DNA of 64,000 nt from assembly GCF_009498275.1 (NCBI RefSeq), contig NZ_CP045643.1, forward strand, positions 5,704,001 through 5,768,000, written 5' to 3'. Below the pieces are notes generated by a model that had not been told where the DNA came from, did not search any database, and saw nothing but the letters and a program-made list of their open reading frames with translations. The DNA comes from Streptomyces fagopyri (lineage in GTDB: Bacteria > Actinomycetota > Actinomycetes > Streptomycetales > Streptomycetaceae). Numbering within the stretch: position 1 is the first letter of the stretch; each line of letters opens with the position of its first letter. The translations under genes were made by a program, and so were the position numbers. Shown here piece after piece: positions 8,670 to 17,589 of the stretch.

Positions 8670-9249
8670 CACCGCGCGCACGGGGAGGCTCCGCGCACCG
8701 GGACGCCGAGTGCACCGGGACGCCGTCCCTGACGGGCGGACGTCGCTCGCGTCGGCGCACGCAGCCGGCACACACGCTGACGCACCGGCACACGCGCGGA
8801 AGCATCGGCGCGAGCGCGGACGCATTAGCGCATGGGCGGATGTAACGGGACGCATAGGGACACATCAACACACGCAAGCGCGCGCCGACTTCGGTCGGCG
8901 CGCGCTTCCGTCCGCGCCACGACGCATGCCCCGGGGCGTGTGCGCGGTGTGCGGGGGTGGTGCGCGCCGTGTGGCGGGCGCCGCGTGTAACGGGACAAAG
9001 GGAGAGAGTCCGTACCGGCCCGTGCCCGGATTCTGGACGGAGACTTCCGCTGAGCGGACCGGCTCGCTACTGTCACGCTACGCACACGCCCCGTGGCAGC
9101 GCAGCCGCGGAGCGCAGCCGTGTAGCGACTCCGCCCGGGAAGAGCCCGGGTCGTCAGCCGACGGCGGCCTCTGAAGCGCGTCGCCGACGGGACTCGGTGC
9201 CGCGTCCGCCGGGACAGGCCGCCGACCTCACCACTAAGGAGTGGGCGTC
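8670..9249. other. 580-bp intergenic region, no gene seen
   Basis: It holds the strong hairpin at 8876-8907 and several short direct repeats (GCACCGGGACGCC twice near 8694-8725; GTAACGGGAC near 8842 and 8989; GCGCAGCCG twice near 9100). Bases 9140-9152 can form a short CCCGGG hairpin. I found no codon-like open frame and no recognisable structured RNA class. Confidence 0.5.
8876..8907 (+). terminator. Long UUCG-capped hairpin
   Basis: A perfect 14-bp stem (8876-8889 with 8894-8907) is closed by a TTCG tetraloop, one of the most stable possible hairpins. There is no T tract beyond the arm itself, but U-less hairpins commonly serve as terminators in Streptomyces. It is about 200 bases after the helicase stop. 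Confidence 0.7.
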
Positions 9250-9891
9250 GTGACCGCGGAGACCTCTCAGACGCTCGACCGGGGACTGCGCGTCCTCAAG
9301 TTGCTCGCCGACACGGATCACGGGCTGACGGTCACCGAGCTCTCGAACAAACTGGGCGTCAACCGGACCGTCGTGTACCGGTTGCTCGCCACCCTGGAGC
9401 AGCACGCGCTGGTACGCCGTGACCTGGGCGGGCGGGCCCGGGTCGGACTCGGGGTGCTGCGCCTGGGCCGGCAGGTGCATCCGCTGGTACGGGAGGCCGC
9501 GCTGCCCGCGCTGCGCGCGCTGGCCGAGGACATAGGGGCCACCGCCCACCTCACGCTCGTCGACGGGACCGAGGCACTCGCCGTCGCCGTCGTCGAGCCC
9601 ACCTGGACCGACTACCACGTCGCCTACCGCGCCGGGTTCCGCCACCCGCTGGACCGGGGTGCGGCGGGCCGAGCGATCCTCTCCGCCCGTCAGGCACCGG
9701 TGGGCGAGCCCGGATACACGCTCACGCACGGGGAACTGGAGGCGGGCGCGAGCGGCGCCGCGGCTCCGCTCCTCGGCGTGACCGGTGTCGAGGGCAGCGT
9801 GGGCGTCGTCATGCTCGCGGACTCCGTGCCGGAGCGGGTGGGTCCGCGGGTCCTGGACGCGGCCCGTGAGGTCGCGGACGCCTTGCGCTGA
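9250..9891 (+). CDS. IclR-family transcriptional regulator
   Basis: The N-terminal 70 residues form a winged helix: 'TLDRGLRVLKLLADTDHGLTV' leads into the recognition region 'LGVNRTVVYRLLATLEQH'. The rest is an IclR effector domain with 'FRHPLDRGAAGRAIL', the conserved segment near the ligand pocket. At 213 residues it is shorter than the usual 250 or so, mostly at the C-terminus. The GTG at 9250 is chosen because AAGGAG at 9236-9241 sits eight bases before it; an in-frame GTG at 9241 overlaps that site. IclR proteins usually control adjacent catabolic genes, but the neighbours here do not reveal the target. Confidence 0.88.
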   Translation: MTAETSQTLDRGLRVLKLLADTDHGLTVTELSNKLGVNRTVVYRLLATLEQHALVRRDLGGRARVGLGVLRLGRQVHPLVREAALPALRALAEDIGATAHLTLVDGTEALAVAVVEPTWTDYHVAYRAGFRHPLDRGAAGRAILSARQAPVGEPGYTLTHGELEAGASGAAAPLLGVTGVEGSVGVVMLADSVPERVGPRVLDAAREVADALR

Positions 9892-9959
9892 AGCCGGTCC
9901 CGCGGCCCGGCGGACGACGCCCTGAAGATCCGGGACGGCACGGACGTTAGATTGATCCC

Positions 9960-10748
9960 GTGCTCTCTCGCCTCACACGTCCCAAGGCCGTCGCCGTCTG
10001 CGCCGTTCCCGTCGTGGCGCTGCTCGCCACGGCGGTGTTCGCGCCGCTGCCGTTCTCCCTCGCGCAGCCGGGTCTGACGGCGAACGTCCTCGGCGAGAAC
10101 AAGGGCGATCCGGTGATCACGATCAGCGGGTCTCCCGTCCGCCGGACCCGCGGGCAGCTGCGGATGACGACGATCGAGGCGACCGGGCCGGACGCGCGCG
10201 TCTCGCTCGGTGACGTGATCGGCAGCTGGTTCGCCAAGGACCGGGCGGTGATGCCCCGGGACGCGGTGTACCCGAGCGGGAACAGCGTCAAGGAGATCGA
10301 GCAGCACAACGCCGACGAGATGAGGCAGTCGCAGGACACGGCCACCGAGGCGGCGCTGTCCTATCTGCACGAGAAGAACGACGTGAAGGTCACGCTCAAG
10401 CTGGCCGACGTCGGCGGCCCCAGCGCCGGCCTGCTCTTCACGCTCGGCATCATCGACAAGCTGGACGGCGACGGCAGCGGCGGCGACCTCACGGGCGGTC
10501 GCACCGTCGCGGGTACGGGGACGATCGACGCCGACGGCAAGGTCGGCGCGGTCGGCGGCGTGGCGCTGAAGACGCAGGCCGCGCGGCGGGACGGCGCGAG
10601 CGTCTTCCTGGTTCCGAGGGCGGAGTGCTCCGACGCCAAGGCGGAGCTTCCGAAGGGTCTGCGGCTGGTGGCGGTGACCACGCTCAAGGGGGCGGTCGAC
10701 GCGCTGGTGTCCCTGGAGAAGGGGAAGGGCTCCGTTCCCGGCTGCTAG
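9960..10748 (+). CDS. Secreted or membrane-anchored Lon-type (S16) protease
   Basis: The 262-residue protein has an N-terminal signal or anchor helix (about residues 10-30, 'AVAVCAVPVVALLATAVF') followed by a region ending in a Lon proteolytic domain. The Ser-Lys dyad is visible: Ser in 'GGPSAGLLFTLGIID' and Lys in 'GKVGAVGGVALKTQAA'. Bacillus YlbL-type relatives have a PDZ domain between the anchor and S16 domain; here the interval is only about 100 residues and shows no clear PDZ. Start: GTG preceded by TAGATT at 9948-9953 with six bases between, consistent with a leaderless mRNA. Likely acts outside the membrane, ATP-independently, on unknown substrates. Confidence 0.8.
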   Translation: MLSRLTRPKAVAVCAVPVVALLATAVFAPLPFSLAQPGLTANVLGENKGDPVITISGSPVRRTRGQLRMTTIEATGPDARVSLGDVIGSWFAKDRAVMPRDAVYPSGNSVKEIEQHNADEMRQSQDTATEAALSYLHEKNDVKVTLKLADVGGPSAGLLFTLGIIDKLDGDGSGGDLTGGRTVAGTGTIDADGKVGAVGGVALKTQAARRDGASVFLVPRAECSDAKAELPKGLRLVAVTTLKGAVDALVSLEKGKGSVPGC

Positions 10749-10792
10749 CGCCGCGACGGGGCGGGACGCGGACCGGACGGGGCGGACGCGGA

Positions 10793-10981
10793 CTAGGAGG
10801 CGACGGCCGGCCTCGGCGCGGAGGCGAGGCGCAGGCCCACCTCCACCAGGGTCCAGCCGAGGCGGGTGCGCAGTTCGCCCGGTACCCGGGAGGCGGCGGC
10901 GAGCCGATGGGCGTCGGCCTCGGCACGGAGGTCGGCGGCGCGGAGGCGGTGCAGGGCCAGGTGTGTCTGGGCGTTGATCAT
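10793..10981 (-). CDS. Small conserved-type protein downstream of ArsR-like regulator (62 aa)
   Basis: The 62-residue product 'MINAQTHLALHRLRAADL...' is predicted helical and rich in Ala, Leu and Arg, with no membrane segment. It lies 77 bases downstream of the ArsR-like gene on the same strand, so it is probably co-transcribed. Similar short proteins follow DUF-type HTH regulators in Streptomyces; function unknown. Confidence 0.6.
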   Translation of the reverse strand: MINAQTHLALHRLRAADLRAEADAHRLAAASRVPGELRTRLGWTLVEVGLRLASAPRPAVAS

Positions 10982-11058
10982 CGGAGTACCTCTCAGTCCT
11001 TTTCGGTGCCTGCCGACGGCGGACCGACGACGGCTGACGGGAAGGGAACGGGGTGGGC

Positions 11059-11742
11059 TCAGTCTTCCTGGACAGGGAAGACGTGGGTGTGGATGCGGAC
11101 CTGGGTGCTCTCGGGGTCGTCCTCGGCCGGAGTCCCCGTGCGGTAGCTGTCCACGAGTTCGTGCATCCTGACGACCAGCTCCGCGGAGCGCTCCGGCGTC
11201 AGCCGCAGGGTCATGTCGCTCATGTCGGCGGCGCGCGACCAGGCCGGGAGCCAGTCGTCCCGGTTCGCGATCCAGGTGGACAGCTCGCGGTTGTGGGTGG
11301 TCGCGACCTCGTGCAGGAAGAGGTCGGTGGCACCCCGCACCTCCGGGTCCGAGCCCTCCAGTTGGTCGCTGTCGAAGATCAGCGACTGAACGGCCGCCCG
11401 CCACCAGCGCTCCCGCCCCTTGCCGTGCTCCGGGGCGTCCTCGACGAAGCCGTGCGCGGCCAGCTGGCGCAGGTGGTAGCTGGTCGCCCCGCTGGACTCG
11501 CCCAGTTTCGCCGCGAGTTGGGACGCGGTGGCCGGGCCGCCGCGCCGCAGCGAGTTCAGCAGCCGCATGCGCAGCGGGTGGGCGATGCCGCGCAGCGAGC
11601 GGGCGTCGAGGGTGCGGGTGGTCAGTCCGGGCGCGACCGGGTCGGACACGGACTCTCCGGGTACGGGGGGTCCCGTCGGATCGGTCGGATCCGACGGGTT
11701 GGTCGGATCGGTCGGATCGGGTTGGTCTCCGTGCTCCTGCAT
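11059..11742 (-). CDS. ArsR-like winged-helix transcriptional regulator
   Basis: After an Asp/Pro/Thr-rich low-complexity N-terminus ('PDPTDPTNPSDPTDPTGPP'), a winged helix follows: 'RSLRGIAHPLRMRLLNSL', 'ATASQLAAKLGESSGATSYHLRQLAAHGFVED', matching the ArsR-like helix-turn-helix group. The C-terminal half is a helical ligand or dimerisation domain. No metal-binding Cys motif is seen, so it is not a classical arsenic sensor. The ATG at 11742 is chosen over an upstream ATG because the promoter at 11743-11778 on the minus strand ends seven bases before it. The promoter carries three TTGCAA sites, suggesting autorepression. Confidence 0.85.
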   Translation of the reverse strand: MQEHGDQPDPTDPTNPSDPTDPTGPPVPGESVSDPVAPGLTTRTLDARSLRGIAHPLRMRLLNSLRRGGPATASQLAAKLGESSGATSYHLRQLAAHGFVEDAPEHGKGRERWWRAAVQSLIFDSDQLEGSDPEVRGATDLFLHEVATTHNRELSTWIANRDDWLPAWSRAADMSDMTLRLTPERSAELVVRMHELVDSYRTGTPAEDDPESTQVRIHTHVFPVQED

Positions 11743-11793
11743 GTGTACAAAGGTAGCGTTGCAAAGAGGTGCTTGCAAGGGTTTCTTTGCAAC
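11743..11793 (-). promoter_or_regulatory. Promoter with triple TTGCAA operator of the ArsR-like gene
   Basis: Reading the minus strand, -35 TTGCAA (11773-11778) and -10 TACCTT (11750-11755) are separated by 17 bases, and the ATG follows seven bases later, so the transcript is probably leaderless. TTGCAA, itself a palindrome, occurs at 11759-11764, 11773-11778 and 11787-11792, exactly 14 bases apart; the outer two sit inside 10-bp inverted arms GTTGCAAAGA and TCTTTGCAAC (11758-11767 and 11784-11793). Binding would cover both promoter hexamers. Confidence 0.7.
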
Positions 11794-11803
11794 CACTTCT
11801 TTG

Positions 11804-11845
11804 GACGCCCGACGCCCGACGCCCGACGCCCGACGCCCGACGCCG
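11804..11845. repeat. GACGCCC tandem repeat (about six copies)
   Basis: The 7-mer GACGCCC is repeated head to tail about six times just upstream of the ArsR-like promoter. It is noncoding. A second short direct repeat, CCCGGACCCCTGA twice, lies near 11884-11910. Confidence 0.75.
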
Positions 11846-11947
11846 AGGCCGGGCGGCGTTCGCCCGGCCGCCGCATGTCGAACCCCGGACCCCTGACCCC
11901 GGACCCCTGACCTCAGCCCTGGCCCCAGCGCCCAGGCCCCCGGGACC

Positions 11948-12934
11948 TCAGTGCTGCTTCACGAACCCCTGCGCCGTCATCCAGTCCAGTGCCACCTCGT
12001 GCGGATCCTGCCCCTGCACGTCCACCTTGGCGTTCAACTCCTGTGCCACCGTGTTGTCCAGCTTCCTCGTCACCGGGTCGAGGACCTGGGCGATCGCCGG
12101 ATATCTCTTGAGTGCCTTGGAGTTGATCGCGGGCGCCGCGTTGTAGTTGGGGAAGAACTTCTTGTCGTCCGCCATCACGGCCAGGTGCATCGACCTGATG
12201 CGCCCGTCCGTGGTGAACACCTCCCCGTACGTGCAACTTCCCTTCGCCACCTGGGTGTAGATGATCCCGGTGTCCATCTGCGTGATGTTCTTCGCGGGCA
12301 CGCTCATCCCGTACGCCTTCTCCATGCCCGGCAGACCGTCGGCCCGGTTGGCGAACTCGCTCTCCACGCAGAGCGTGACCGCGCCGGGGTCCGACCTGGA
12401 CAGCGCGGCCACGTCGGAGAGCGTCTTCGTGCGGTACTTCCTGAAGTTGGCCTGGTTCATGGCGAGCGCGTAGGTGTTGTTGAGCGCGGACGGCGGCAGC
12501 CAGGTGATCCCGTTCCTCAGATCGGCGTCGTGCACCGCCTGCCACTGCTTCCGCGGGTCGGGGATGGGCTTGCTGTTGCCCAGATACGTGATCCAGGCGG
12601 TGCCCGTGTACTCGTACATGCCGTCCGCGTCGCCGCTCTTGACGGCCTCCCGGGCGCCGATCGATCCCTGGATCCCGGTCCGGTCGAGGACGTCCGCGCC
12701 GGCCGCCTGGAAGGCGATGCCCATGATCGCGCCGAGGATCAGCTGCTCGGTGAACTCCTTCGACGTCACCGTCAGATGGGCGCCCTTGAGCGGCAGCCCC
12801 TGCCCGATGGACCCGGGACCGACGTCGTCGACCATGGGGGAGCCGCTGGTCAGCCCGCACCCGGCGGCCAGCACCAGCGCCCCGGCCAGCAGCGCGCACG
12901 GACCCGTCCGTCTCAGCACGCCCCCCGGGGTCAT
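11948..12934 (-). CDS. Quaternary-amine ABC importer, substrate-binding lipoprotein
   Basis: The 328-residue protein begins with a basic N-terminus, a hydrophobic stretch and 'VLAAGCG', a lipobox-like site, so it is probably a lipoprotein. The mature part matches the OpuBC/OsmF glycine betaine-type fold: 'LTVTSKEFTEQLILGAIMGIAFQAAG' near the start, then 'VKSGDADGMYEYTGTAW' in the classic position. It would capture glycine betaine, choline, carnitine or a relative. Its ATG overlaps the TGA of the upstream permease (ATGA). It is the last gene of the four-gene operon 15747-11948. Confidence 0.9.
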   Translation of the reverse strand: MTPGGVLRRTGPCALLAGALVLAAGCGLTSGSPMVDDVGPGSIGQGLPLKGAHLTVTSKEFTEQLILGAIMGIAFQAAGADVLDRTGIQGSIGAREAVKSGDADGMYEYTGTAWITYLGNSKPIPDPRKQWQAVHDADLRNGITWLPPSALNNTYALAMNQANFRKYRTKTLSDVAALSRSDPGAVTLCVESEFANRADGLPGMEKAYGMSVPAKNITQMDTGIIYTQVAKGSCTYGEVFTTDGRIRSMHLAVMADDKKFFPNYNAAPAINSKALKRYPAIAQVLDPVTRKLDNTVAQELNAKVDVQGQDPHEVALDWMTAQGFVKQH

Positions 12935-13827
12935 GAGCCCGCCTCCAGTCCGCGCGGCCGCAGCAGCAGTTCGGCCAGTGAGGCCAGCCAGTCCACGAGC
13001 AGCGCGAGCGTCACGGTGAGGACCGAACCGAGCACCAGGACCGGCATCCGCTGGTTGGTGATGCCGGTGGTGATCAGGACGCCGAGGCCGCCGCCCCCGC
13101 CGAAGGTGGCCAGCGTGGCCGTACCCACGTTCAGGACCAGGGCCGTGCGGACACCGGCCAGGATCAGCGGGACGGCCAGCGGGAGTTCGATGCGGGTCAG
13201 GACACCCATCGGGGACATGCCGATACCGCGCGCGGCCTCCAGGAGCGTCGGGTCGTTGGCCTTCAGACCCGCGATCGTGTTGGAGAGGACCGGCAGGATC
13301 GCGTAGACGGTGATGCCGATCAGGGCCGCCTTCTGACCGGTGCCGAGCCAGATGACCAGCAGCGCCAGCAGACCGATCGCCGGGGTGGCCTGCCCCATGT
13401 TGGCCAGCGCCATCGCGACCGGGGCCGCCTTCCGGAACATCCCGCGGGTGAGCAGGACACCCAGTGGGATCGCGATGACCAGCACGAAGAACGTCGAGAT
13501 CACCGTCAGTTCGATCTGCTGCCACAGGGCCTTCGACACCTGCCCGTTCGACAGCGCGTTGCTGGAGATGGGGTCGAGGGTGGCCTGCTGGAACCACAGC
13601 CAGGTGGCCAGCAGCACGGCGGCCAGCACCGCCGGCAGGACGGTCAGCTTCTGCCAGGTGATCCGGCGCCGCGGCCCGGCGGGCGGCGGCGGGGCCTCCC
13701 GCTCGTCCGGGAGGCCGGCGTCCTCGGAGAGCGCCTCGTCGTCGGGGAACGCGCCGTCGTCCCGGAACGCGAGCCCCTTGACCTCGTGCTCGCCCTCGGG
13801 CCGGCGGCCGGGCGGGGGAGTCCTCAC
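12931..13827 (-). CDS. Quaternary-amine ABC importer, permease 2
   Basis: The 298-residue permease has an acidic cytoplasmic head of about 50 residues, then a first membrane helix ('LTVLPAVLAAVLLATWLWF') and the BPD_transp_1 core of about five helices, with the EAA loop region around 'EAARGIGMSPMGVLTRIELPLAVPLILAG'. The GTG start overlaps the ATPase stop (GTGA at 13827-13824), which fixes it. A further coupling to the binding protein follows at 12934. The extra N-terminal head is absent from the partner permease. Confidence 0.88.
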   Translation of the reverse strand: MRTPPPGRRPEGEHEVKGLAFRDDGAFPDDEALSEDAGLPDEREAPPPPAGPRRRITWQKLTVLPAVLAAVLLATWLWFQQATLDPISSNALSNGQVSKALWQQIELTVISTFFVLVIAIPLGVLLTRGMFRKAAPVAMALANMGQATPAIGLLALLVIWLGTGQKAALIGITVYAILPVLSNTIAGLKANDPTLLEAARGIGMSPMGVLTRIELPLAVPLILAGVRTALVLNVGTATLATFGGGGGLGVLITTGITNQRMPVLVLGSVLTVTLALLVDWLASLAELLLRPRGLEAGS

Positions 13828-15107
13828 GCCTTCGCCTCCCCGCCCGGGCCCTCCTGCTCGAAGTGGGTCTGCTGGGCGCGCGCGTCCTCCAGTTCGTGCT
13901 GGTGCTCCATCGCCTCGAGACGGTCCTCCTCCAGCAGCTCGTGCACGGAGTTCATCAGCGTCTCCATGTCGACGACACCGATGTACTCGCCGCGCCGCCC
14001 GGTCACCGCGACCCGGCCGGTGTTGTCGGTGAGCACCGCCTCCAGCGCGTCCCGCAGCGTGGCGTCCCGGGTCACCGTGTCGTGGACCAGGGTGCCCGCC
14101 CGCGCCAGCGAACCCTTGGCCCTCATCAGGTCGCCGCGCCGCAGCCACTTGTAGGGGCGGCGCCGCTTGTCGAGCATCAGGATCTCGTTGGTCCCGCTGC
14201 CGCGGAGCTTGTTGAAGATCTCCTGGAGCCGGTCGTTGACGGTGACCGTCGGATAGTCGGTGATCTCCACGTCCCCCACCCGGGTGAGGTTGAGCCGCTT
14301 GAGCGCCGCGCCCGCGCCCACGAACCCCGACACGAAGTCGTCGGCCGGGTTGGTGAGGATCGCCTCCGGGGTGTCGAACTGCGCGATGTGCGAGCGCTCG
14401 CGCAGGACGGCGATCCGGTCGCCCAGCTTGATCGCCTCGTCGAAGTCGTGCGTGACGAAGACGATCGTCTTGTGCAGCTCGCGCTGGAGCCGGATCAGCT
14501 CGTCCTGGAGGTGGTCGCGGGTGATCGGGTCCACGGCGCCGAAGGGCTCGTCCATGAGCAGGACGGGCGGGTCGGCGGCCAGCGCCCGCGCCACGCCCAC
14601 CCGCTGCTGCTGGCCACCGGAGAGCTGACGCGGATAGCGGCCCTGGAACTCGCCCGGGTCGAGGCCGACCAGGTCCAGCATCTCCTCGACCCGCGCCCTG
14701 ATCCGTGACTTCGGCCAGCCGACCATCTTCGGGACGAGGGCGATGTTCTGGGCGACCGTCATGTGCGGGAAGAGCCCGGACGACTGGATCGCGTACCCGA
14801 TCCTGCGACGCAGCTTCACCGGGTCCATGTCGGTGACGTCCTCGCCGCCGATGCGGATCCGGCCGCCGGTCGGTTCGATCAGACGGTTGATCATCTTGAG
14901 GGTGGTGGACTTGCCGCACCCGGACGGGCCCACGAAGACGACGAGTTCACCCGCCTTGATCTCCATGTTGACGCTGTCCACGGCGGGGTCGCGACTGCCG
15001 GGATAGCGCTTGGTGAGGTGCTCCAGCTCGATGGTGGCGCCGGTCGTGGACGTGTGCGCGACAGCGGCGGCGTGCCGGTCCCGCCCGGTTGCGGTCGTCT
15101 CAGACAC
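13824..15107 (-). CDS. Quaternary-amine ABC importer, ATP-binding protein with CBS domains
   Basis: A 427-residue ATPase of the ProV/OpuCA class. Walker A 'GPSGCGKST', signature 'LSGGQQQRVGVARALA', Walker B 'VLLMDEPFGAVD' and the H-loop 'FVTHDFDEA' are all present in the first 240 residues. The C-terminal part, around 'LVHDTVTRDATLRDALEAVLTDNTGRVAVTGRRGEYIGVVDMETLM', is a CBS pair, which in this family senses ionic strength or nucleotides. The GTG start at 15107 overlaps the upstream permease by 8 bp. Confidence 0.92.
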   Translation of the reverse strand: MSETTATGRDRHAAAVAHTSTTGATIELEHLTKRYPGSRDPAVDSVNMEIKAGELVVFVGPSGCGKSTTLKMINRLIEPTGGRIRIGGEDVTDMDPVKLRRRIGYAIQSSGLFPHMTVAQNIALVPKMVGWPKSRIRARVEEMLDLVGLDPGEFQGRYPRQLSGGQQQRVGVARALAADPPVLLMDEPFGAVDPITRDHLQDELIRLQRELHKTIVFVTHDFDEAIKLGDRIAVLRERSHIAQFDTPEAILTNPADDFVSGFVGAGAALKRLNLTRVGDVEITDYPTVTVNDRLQEIFNKLRGSGTNEILMLDKRRRPYKWLRRGDLMRAKGSLARAGTLVHDTVTRDATLRDALEAVLTDNTGRVAVTGRRGEYIGVVDMETLMNSVHELLEEDRLEAMEHQHELEDARAQQTHFEQEGPGGEAKA

Positions 15108-15747
15108 GGATCCCCCTCGGGATGGTCAGCCGTCCGATGAGCACGTAGGCGGCGTCGAACAGCAGCGCGAGGATGATGATCCCGACCGTGCCCGCGAGCA
15201 CCTGGTTGAGCGCGTTCTTGCTGCCCAGGGACCCGATGCCACGGAAGATCTCGTTGCCGAGGCCCGGCCCGGAGGCGTAGGCCGCGATCGCCGCGATGCC
15301 CATCAGCATCTGTGTGGAGACCCGGATACCGGTGAGGATCGGAGGCCAGGCGAGCGGCAGCTCGACCTTCAGCAGCCGGGCCGCCCGTGACATGCCGATG
15401 CCCTTCGCGGCGTCCACCAGCGCGGGGTCGACCCCGCGCAGGCCCACGATCGCGTTGCGTACGACCGGCAGCAGCCCGTACAGCGTCAGCGCGATCACGG
15501 TGGGCGGGACGCCCAGACCCACGATCGGGACCAGCAGACCGATCATGGCGAGCGACGGGACGGTCAGGATCGTGGACGTGGTGGTCGTGGCGAGGCCGCC
15601 CGCCCAGTCGCTGCGGTAGGTGACCACACCGAGCACCACGCCGATGAGCGTCGCGACGACCATGCACTGGAAGACCACGCTGGCGTGCTGGTACGCGTCC
15701 ATGAGCAATTGCTGACGGCGGCCGCTCAGGTACTCCCAGAAGTTCAC
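15100..15747 (-). CDS. Quaternary-amine ABC importer, permease 1
   Basis: A 215-residue permease with about five or six membrane helices and a conserved EAA-type loop 'DAAKGIGMSRAARLLKVELPLAWPPILTG'. It is the first gene of the importer operon, whose members overlap by 8, 4 and 4 bp. Two unequal permeases with one ATPase and one binding protein is the OpuC/OsmU layout, used to import osmoprotectants or choline. The GTG at 15747 gives 'MNFWEYLSGRRQQLLMDAYQH', a normal N-terminus for this subunit. Confidence 0.9.
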   Translation of the reverse strand: MNFWEYLSGRRQQLLMDAYQHASVVFQCMVVATLIGVVLGVVTYRSDWAGGLATTTTSTILTVPSLAMIGLLVPIVGLGVPPTVIALTLYGLLPVVRNAIVGLRGVDPALVDAAKGIGMSRAARLLKVELPLAWPPILTGIRVSTQMLMGIAAIAAYASGPGLGNEIFRGIGSLGSKNALNQVLAGTVGIIILALLFDAAYVLIGRLTIPRGIRV

Positions 15748-15762
15748 GCCGCCTCACCCTGG

Positions 15763-16233
15763 TCAGTGCTCGGCCGCCGCCTGTTCCACCAGCGGGATGA
15801 TCCGCAGCGGTACGGCGTTCTCCATGACGATCGCCGTGGAGGCCCGGACGATGCCATCAAAACCGACGACCCGGTCGATCACACGCTGGAGATCGGCGTT
15901 CGAGCGGGCCACCAGCCGGCACAGCATGTCCCCGCTGCCGGTGGTCGTGTGCAGTTCCAGCACCTCCGGGACGGTCGCCAAGTGCGCCCGTACGTCGGCG
16001 CCTTGCCCCTGCCGGATCTCCAGCGTCGCGAAGGCCGTCACGGGATATCCGAGCGCGGCCGGATCCACCTGCGGGCCGAATCCCCGGATGACTCCATTCG
16101 ACTGAAGACGGTCCAGACGGGCCTGCACCGTGCCGCGCGCGACCCCCAGCCGCCGGGACATCTCCAGCACGCCGATCCGCGGCTCCCGCGCCAGCAGCAC
16201 GATGAGCCGGCCGTCCAGGTGATCGATCGCCAT
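15763..16233 (-). CDS. Lrp/AsnC-family regulator divergent from hppD
   Basis: The 156-residue protein has the Lrp helix-turn-helix ('RIGVLEMSRRLGVARGTVQARLDRLQSNGVI') followed by a RAM effector domain ('GYPVTAFATLEIRQGQGADV' to 'GSGDMLCRLVARSNADLQRVID'). Such regulators bind amino acids. I take the ATG at 16233 because CCGGAGG lies five bases before it; ATGs at 16254 and 16296 are possible but lack a Shine-Dalgarno. Its divergent position and the nearby inverted repeat suggest control of tyrosine catabolism through hppD; in S. coelicolor the same pair is adjacent (from memory). Confidence 0.88.
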   Translation of the reverse strand: MAIDHLDGRLIVLLAREPRIGVLEMSRRLGVARGTVQARLDRLQSNGVIRGFGPQVDPAALGYPVTAFATLEIRQGQGADVRAHLATVPEVLELHTTTGSGDMLCRLVARSNADLQRVIDRVVGFDGIVRASTAIVMENAVPLRIIPLVEQAAAEH

Positions 16234-16298
16234 GCGCGCCTCCGGAGTGGTCATCCTGTACAGACCGCCCGCCACTACCGGCGGGTCGCTGAACATAG

Positions 16299-17510
<1,212 letters not shown>

Positions 17511-17527
17511 CGGCACCGCCCGCCCGC

Positions 17528-17569
17528 CCGCCGTACCGCCCGCCCGGTCGGCGCGGGGCGGTACGGCGG
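17528..17569. terminator. 14-bp hairpin between convergent genes
   Basis: A perfect 14-bp stem (17528-17541 with 17556-17569) closes a 14-base loop between the convergent hppD and TPR genes, so it can serve both strands. No T tract. Confidence 0.7.
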
Positions 17570-17589
17570 GGCGCCGGCGTGGGCCGCGG

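Noticed and set aside
8908..9249. Structured RNA or riboswitch in the leader of the IclR gene
   Set aside because: Short hairpins occur, but I could not match any conserved core I know, and a clear Shine-Dalgarno start follows.
11804..11845. Possible CRISPR-like repeats (GACGCCC)
   Set aside because: Copies are head to tail with no spacers and only 7 bases long, so it is a simple tandem repeat.
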